The notes beneath the pieces were generated by a model that worked only from the letters and a program-made list of their open reading frames with translations, did not search any database and was not told the DNA's origin. Positions 57,646 through 64,000 of a DNA stretch of 64,000 nucleotides are shown piece by piece (position 1 is the first letter of the stretch; each line of letters begins with the position of its first letter). The stretch is from Amaurobius ferox (lineage: Eukaryota; Arthropoda; Arachnida; Araneae; Amaurobiidae). Location of the stretch: contig OX578138.1 of the NCBI GenBank assembly GCA_951213105.1, forward strand, positions 62,957,826 to 63,021,825, in the 5' to 3' direction. Position numbers and translations under genes: made by a program.

Positions 57646-58832
57646 TCTGATGTGGGCAACACATGACTTTCCTTATATAATGCAAAGAATTTACCACTTT
57701 TACAGTAAAAAAAATAGGTTTTTCTTATAGTAGATACTTATATTCTTTCCAAGATATTGAATTTTCGACAATTAGTCGTCATTTTCATTGATTTAGCGTC
57801 ATTTTGATCCATTTTGGCAAGATTTTCGCTAATTTGACAACATTTCAAAAAGTCGCAAGTTGGCGATATTCCTCTAAATTGGTCGCTAAAGTCTCACCAA
57901 GCGTTTTGGAGGAGAAATAAGTTATTTTTATAGCAGCTAAATGACTATTGGTGTCCAAATACAAAATTATTACCCAAAGTATCTTTTCTCATAATGGAGC
58001 GAGCTAGATCCACGAGAATGATGTTACCAAATTTATCGCATGACATTACATATGAAAAGTAAACATACTTCACAATAGTTGATATTTGTTTTTAATTTAT
58101 GTGATATTTTGATAGATTTATTTGAAAAATATGCAATATCTCGAGAGCGGTTCATGCTAGCGTTCTAAAGTTTGCTAATCATTTTGTAAGTAAAAATTAC
58201 ATACGAGATGTCTACTTGAATAACTTTATTGAAGATTTTGATCTTTTGATGATTTCTTCAAAATTCCATCCGAAAATTTAGAGGGGCCTGAGAATTTGAT
58301 AGCGTTTAAAAACAACAGGTTTCAAGTATTCACGGATTGTAATTTTAGTACCAAATTTCATTCGAATCGCTCCATTCGTTCGTGAGATATCGTCTCCACA
58401 GACTCACTGACACAGACACACACACACACACACACACACATATATTCACACACACTCACATACATATTCACACACACTCACATACATATTCACACACACT
58501 CACATACATATTCACACACACTCACATACATATTTACACACACACACATATTCACACACACACACATTCACACACACACATTCACACACACACATTCACA
58601 CACACACACACATTCACACACACACACACACACATTCACACACACACACACATTCACATACACACACACACACACGCACACACACACATATTCACATACA
58701 CACCCCACCTTAATGTTCGATTCGTGTTCAGGGATGATTTAAGGTGCTCTCCCGTTAAAAATTCGAATTCGAATTTTCGACCCCGTCACAATACCTTCCT
58801 CCTACATTATACTATATATATAAGGAAAGTAA
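57646..58832 (+). mobile_element. Family A element, complete (A9)
   Basis: The 5' end TCTGATGTGGGCAACACATG, array (about 57,770-57,900), right half and terminal hairpin (ending near 58,832) are all present. At 1.19 kb it is longer than A6 because the microsatellite slot holds about 300 bp of CA-rich repeat. The subterminal palindrome is retained with changes. Confidence 0.87.
58410..58704 (+). repeat. CA-rich minisatellite, ~22-bp unit, in A9
   Basis: Units of ACACACTCACATACATATTC repeat about four times (58,445-58,545), then break down to ACACACATTCAC-type runs. The long histidine/threonine ORF across it (58,382-58,975) is a product of the repeat and not a gene. Confidence 0.92.
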
Positions 58833-58879
58833 TATATTTTTATTTTCCATTGATGCTACTAAACACTCACTCGACTTAT

Positions 58880-59020
58880 AAAAGCAAGTGTCTTTACATT
58901 TTATACTCAAATCCAACATTCTGGAGTCTGGATTTCAGTCATTCTGCAATCACCGAGTCTAAAGAGATGACATAAATCTTACATAATAGACAGCTGAGAA
59001 ATTCTTTTATGTTCGAAATG
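58880..59020 (+). repeat. Single unit related to the 2.9-3.6 kb tandem array
   Basis: ACATTCTGGAGTCTGG, GAGATGACATAAATC and ACATAATAGACAGCTGAG follow the order seen in the array at 2.9-3.6 kb and in the ends of repeat D. Confidence 0.55.
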
Positions 59021-59309
59021 ATAAAACTTCATGTTATCCGATTTTGAACAAGTAATCTGAAAATACCTTGCTTTGAAAGTCACACATCGTTTATTGTATT
59101 TTTAAAACGTTGAAGAATTGTTACACATACATTGTTTCACATAAAGTGACGTCAAATAGAAAAGACTATTTTCTGCACTCCGTAGAGCTACCAGGATCAC
59201 TATCAAACCCTCCATAATAAATTAACTGAAATGTGTCTCAACTTAACTGCCTCATACCATATGCCATAGTAACTTGTGGGGTATTTTTCCAAATTTTAGA
59301 AGACAATTT

Positions 59310-60253
59310 TTACTTTCCTTATATACATAATGTATAAGGAAAGTGTTGTAACGAGGTCGAAAATTCGAATTCGTGTTTTTGACGGGAGAGCAAGCTTCAA
59401 GCATCCCTGATCACGAATCGAACATTTTTAAAGTGATGGCTGTATGTGTGTGTAGGTGTGAGAAAGTGTGTGTGTGTGTGTGTGTCAGTGGAGACGATAT
59501 CTCACGAACGAATGGAGCGATTCGAATAAAATTTGGTACAAAAATCACAATCCGTGAATACTGGAAGCCTGTTGTTTTCAAACGTAATCGAATGTTCAGA
59601 ACCCCCCTAAGTTTTCGAGTGAAATCTTGAAAAAATCATCAAAAAAATCAAAACCTTTAATAAAGTTACGCACATAGACATTTCGTATGTAATTTTTTCT
59701 TAGAAAGTGATTGACATAAACTTTAGATGGTTAGCATGGACCGTTCTCGAAATATTGTACATTTTTCAAATAAATTTATCAAAAAGTCCCATAAATTAAA
59801 AAAAATGTATTAACTCTTGAGAAACATGTTCACTTTTCATATGTAATATCATACGATAAATTGGGTGACATGATTCTCATGCATCTAGCTCGTTTCATTC
59901 ATGAAAAAGATACTTTGAGTAATACTTTTGTATTAGAACTCCAATAGTCATTTATCTGCTATAAGAATAACGTATTTCTACTTTTATAATGCTTGGCGAG
60001 ATTTTGGTGACGAATATGGCGGAATGTCGCAAACTTGGCGACTTTTTGAAATGTTGCCAAATTAACGAAAATCCCGCCAAATGGATAAAAATGACGCTAA
60101 ATCAATGAAAAGGACGACTAATTGACAATTGACAAAAATTCAATATCTTGGAAAAAATATAAGTATCTACTATAAGAAAAACCTACTTTTTTACTGTAAA
60201 AGTAGTAAATCCATTGCATTATATAAGGAAAGTCATGTGTTTCCCACTTCAGA
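59310..60253 (-). mobile_element. Family A element, complete (A10)
   Basis: This minus-strand copy runs from the terminal hairpin at 59,312-59,343 to the 5' end at the right edge (complement of TCTGAAGTGGGAAACACATG, slightly diverged). It contains the array (about 59,990-60,135) and a short TG run at 59,467-59,484. With A9 it forms an inverted pair about 480 bp apart, 3' ends facing. Confidence 0.85.
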
Positions 60254-60259
60254 ATTTTT

Positions 60260-60831
60260 ATTATTTGTACCGTTGGTCTGCATTATTACAATTATAGCGT
60301 GTTACCCGTCATTTTAAGGGACTTGAAAAATCTTTCATTGATACCATACTGAAAAATGTATCCCCCCTCTGGGGGGGGGGGGGTAACTTGCCTCCTCGAA
60401 GGATCTAATGACGTCACGAACACAAAATATAGATCGGGGCTATTTTTCACAGCAATGATTGAAACTATAAAATCTCGATCACTGAGTCCTAAATAAACCC
60501 TTTCATGCATGATTATATCAAATTTTGTCCTATACTGTCAAGTTAACACAAAATTTCGAATACATTTCGAAGTTTTCGCTCGAATTTAAAAACATTCTAT
60601 CTATATTACGTTCTGGATTTTTCGATAACAAAGCCGGATATAAAGTTTTGCAAAAATCTATTAATATTTTTAGTAGCTATCCTGTACACAAGAAATCGAC
60701 CGCAGACAGTCGGACATAACTCCACAAACAGTTAAAACGTATTCAGGAGATCCTAAAACATATATTGCCATTGAAATAGAAACTTTTTGTGAAAATAATA
60801 TTTTCTCGATACTATCTATGAGAAAGTAAAA
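60260..60831 (+). mobile_element. Family E element, right half (E3)
   Basis: This matches 35,230-35,755: ATTACAATTATAGCGTGTTACC, GATACCATACTGAAAAATG, a run of G or C in the middle, AACAATGATTGAAACTATAAA-like, CGTATTCAGGAG and the terminal hairpin CTTTTCTCGATACTATCTATGAGAAAG-like followed by TAAAAATAG. It starts immediately after A10, the same arrangement as within E1. Confidence 0.7.
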
Positions 60832-62197
60832 ATAGAGGTCGGAACCATATACTTACGGGTTTTTAAATGTGAATTGTTACTTTTTTAAACAAAATACATG
60901 GTTCTTAAGCATTCCAATAATTTTATAAAGAAAGGCCCATGAGTGGGCATGTTAAGTCTCACCATATTAAAATAACCATGCTCGATAGAATAAAAGTGAT
61001 TGAAGCGCCCCTAGCGGCGATTTAATAAAGTTAGGATATCGAACTCTAACAAGATTTGACTGACGTAAAGTGCAAACTGCAAAGTTGTAAAGAATTGTCT
61101 AATTAATAGGCATAAACGCCAGGAATGAAAAACATGCACATACAATGATTGTGAAAAAATGCTTGTCAAAAGTTTTATCATCAAAACCTGTAACACGGTG
61201 GCACTTGATAGGATTATCTGTGATGAAGGAATCCCATATTTTTTATACGTAACCCTGGGAGGAAAAAGGGCAATTGTAATGTGCTTGAAATGTATATAAT
61301 GGTTTTGGTATTATGTATATAGCTATGCCTCTGCACAGACGGAATTTGGATTTTGGGCGCCTTTGGATTGTATGCGCACTTGACATGGATTGTAAATATT
61401 CAGAGAATTAATAGCAGCAAAATGTCAAAGTTGAGCTACAAATCTCTGAAAGTTTATAGCTCTGTCAGGTGTGGCTCGCGTCGGGGTCCGGTCCTTAGAC
61501 CACTCGGTTTGTAGAAAGCCCTCTGGTTCTCTTATTTTAATGGAACGCATAAAAATGAGAGTCACTTCGAAAACCAATGGCGTGAAGCAAATTTGGACCG
61601 CCTTTTTTTATTGCGCTTGGGAAACAGCGAATGGGAATTGGGGGACTTCCTCCCTATTTTGTCGTTCCCCTCGTGTTAAAATTTCTGGAAGTTTTTCGTA
61701 AAATGTAAAAATTCAGTTGCTTTTCTGATCTCGAGAGAATCGCACTCCAAGTGCGTGGCACTTGTGTTTTGTGAAGCCCGATCCGGCATGCACTTTGATG
61801 CATTGCAGGCACGGTATCCGTGGCCCCTATCTAGGGCGGCCAATGCTTTCTGCTAGGATCCGACGTCGTGTGTCCGGTGATGTATGGCGACTCGTAGCCA
61901 AACGACCCAGAGCCTAATTCAGCGCAAGAGCTCAATTCTTCGGGCGGTGGCGACCAGTGAAGTAAAGAAAGTCGTCATTTTTTTTTGTGTCTCAGTGCAA
62001 CATAGCTCTGCCTCTGAACGGCGTGGTGTGGGACCTTTGCTCCCTTAGCTACATTCAAGCCGTAGCAACTGTGACACTGCATGGACGGAGTCTTTGCGGA
62101 GCATGAATCCCTGGCTCCTATGCAGCAGACGAACGTCAACTGGGAGACATAGAATGGATTCAGTGAGGTCCGTGGCAGATAGTTTCTACTGAAACGT
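60832..62197. other. Unassigned interval
   Basis: No recognised gene or repeat. About 61,700-62,200 is GC-richer than average, but the reading frames there lack motifs. Confidence 0.45.
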
Positions 62198-62417
62198 AAT
62201 TGCTCCTGACTTATGGTGGCGCCTGTACGCAAGTTCTCACGATCCGCTGGGCCTAAGCCAACGTTAGGAGGTGGAGAATTCCCTGTCTCAACCTTAGCCG
62301 GTCTGACACTGCTGACGATGACAGTTTGCGTAATTGCTCTTGACTTTCTGGTAGCGCCTGTACGCAAGCTTTTATGAGCCGCTGGGCGTAAGCCAACGTT
62401 AAGAGGAAGAGAATTGA
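62198..62417. repeat. Tandem duplication, 132-bp period
   Basis: 62,198-62,284 and 62,330-62,417 are direct copies (about 85 bp) sharing GTAATTGCTC, GCGCCTGTACGCAAG, CCGCTGGGC and TAAGCCAACGTTA. They account for the apparent minus-strand ORFs here. Function unknown. Confidence 0.8.
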
Positions 62418-63320
62418 AGTGAACAGTGTGCCCATCTCCGGATTAATCTTTGTCTGAACTTTCGCCACCTGTTTAACCTCAACCGAGCTGCTCAGACTGT
62501 CGGTGATATTTATGAAATGTTAAATACTGAACTAACCATTCAAATAATCATTTCTTCTGTAATGAAGGCATGGTTAATTATATTTAATTTAAAATGTTGT
62601 ATAAGTAATGCGTAACAGTATTTTTGATGTGATCTCCAGTGTTTAAGGGTAACTTAAGCTTCATGGGATATTTGCCCAATGAATTTTATTTCTGTTCATG
62701 CAAGTTTTGGATAATTAAAAAAACATACAAATTAATGTAAAGTTAACCGTGCACCCCGAGGTCAAGCTGGATAATTGGGAAGTAATTGTATTGTGTGTAT
62801 ATTTGTCATTAGTGTTCATTGAGATTTCATGTGGTCTTTCAATAAATTGGTAAGTGGCCACAAAAAGTAAGTGATTATTTAATTATGGAATGCAATGTAC
62901 TTAGGTCCAATCGGACCCCACTATACGAAACGCGGTTGAGCTGAGTGTAACTATTGGTGAGTAATATTTAGTGTATTTATGTGTTCTATTTTTGTATTTA
63001 TGTGTAAAATTCACCTCACCACATTGTCAAATATTAATATTCTTTCTAGAATTCAAATGTACATTGTTGCTGACGAAGGGCATTTTGATCAGGCTGTACA
63101 CAGGATTTTGTGCATGCAAGTGCTTATTATTTTAACATTTCTGAATAGGACCGACATTTGCCAATTACTTTTGTGTCAAACAAATACCTTCTGCCACATT
63201 TTATTGTCAATTACTACCTATTAGCCAATGCTCACAAATTTGTAGTTTACGTTTTTTATCTATCTCGTTTAGTTGCCGAGTTCGTTATCCTAACCTTTTT
63301 AAATTCTCCCCCAAAAAAGG

Positions 63321-63355
<35 letters not shown>

Positions 63356-64000
63356 TATTATAAGACTAAATTAAAACATGAACAGTGGCACATACCCTGG
63401 TTCAAAAACATTACGGAGGTAAATAAAGTAAAGAGGATATGAAAGGAAATATTTAACGAGGAAACCATTGCTACCATATAATGCAAATATCTTAATTTTA
63501 AATTATTAAGTAATATTAATAATACACATGAATTTATTAACATTCAAGAGCGTTACATACAAATCAAGTACAAGCATCAAAGGATTATCAAAAGCTGGAG
63601 GCTCAAAATATTAAAATGACAATAAATAATAGCAAAATAAAAATAAAGAAAATATACAATCCGAAAATATGAAATTGGATAGAACCTCTGTAGATCCAGC
63701 TTTTCAAGGATCTTTGCATCCACAGAGGTTCCAAACGTGTTTCGTTCAACGATACAGCCACATGGCCGAACCATCGCCAAAAGATCCAACACATTGCCAG
63801 ACAAAAATAAAAATGTTAATAACAAATAATAATGGACCAGTGGAAAGAAGAGGATGACAGTGCATCTAGCAAACATACCAGTAATCTATCCATCAATTCA
63901 CTAGGATGCAGATAGAAATAAATAAAAACTCATACCTATCTTCACCATTATTTATGAAGCCGAATATTTCTTTGCTCTAGCCTAGGAAGAATTTGGAGAG
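62418..64000. other. Unassigned AT-rich interval
   Basis: It contains an AT dinucleotide run at about 63,320-63,349 and a small inverted repeat GGAACCTCTG/CAGAGGTTCC-like at about 63,682-63,734. No gene is recognised. Confidence 0.45.

Noticed and set aside
58382..58975. 197-codon ORF rich in His-Thr
   Set aside because: It is a translation of the CA-rich minisatellite inside family A copy A9; both flanks are non-coding repeat.

Overview
The window is AT-rich, intron-free-looking eukaryotic DNA made almost entirely of transposable elements and their debris. No host protein-coding gene can be supported. The retrotransposon proteins (Jockey-like gag with an RRM-like/zinc-knuckle C-terminus; endonuclease plus YADD reverse transcriptase without RNase H), pogo- and mariner-type relics and tRNA-derived SINEs suggest an arthropod genome. 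The exact lineage cannot be read from the sequence.

Layout. 1-1.9 kb: two hairpin-ended 'family A' repeats joined head to tail. 2.9-9.7 kb: a short tandem array with a SINE, then 'repeat D' split by a 4.8-kb insertion made of two head-to-tail 'family C' units; an uninterrupted D copy at 33.5-34.7 kb gives the empty site. 10.2-12 kb and 22.7-24.5 kb: two copies of 'family F', one with a large inverted arm, one with 430-bp tandem units. 14.6-15.5 kb: a GC-richer, palindrome-dense island. 17,039-22,387: a full-length Jockey-type non-LTR retrotransposon with two intact overlapping ORFs and a 15-bp target duplication. 25-27 kb: two foldback elements and a SINE-like sequence. 30-31.3 kb: a decayed gag ORF split by a SINE with a 17-bp target duplication. 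31.2-33.5 kb: a direct duplication carrying 'family B' elements. 34.8-37.2 kb: a large inverted repeat. 37,581-39,629: a second, 5'-truncated reverse-transcriptase element that landed in a family A copy. 40-44 kb: no recognised content. 44.2-51.5 kb: three family A copies, a CA-rich 20-bp minisatellite, a 40-bp minisatellite hit by a mariner-like MITE, and a 5'-truncated minus-strand copy of the 17-kb Jockey element. 52-57 kb: a palindromic mariner-derived element, family B copies (two head to tail), a second SINE and a pogo transposase C-terminal relic. 57.6-60.8 kb: two more family A copies and a family E end. 60.8-64 kb: mostly unrecognised.

The most interesting signal is a superfamily of non-autonomous elements (A, B and probably E). 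They share a 5' terminus starting TCTGATGTGGGC, a terminal 3' hairpin ending near GAAAGTAA, a subterminal inverted repeat that differs between A and B but matches at both ends within each family, an internal degenerate array of GCCAA/TTGGC motifs and a variable microsatellite slot. This architecture resembles non-autonomous Helentrons (HINEs), but no transposase or Rep/helicase is present and the assignment is inference. Family letters are mine. Coordinates of decayed repeats are approximate.
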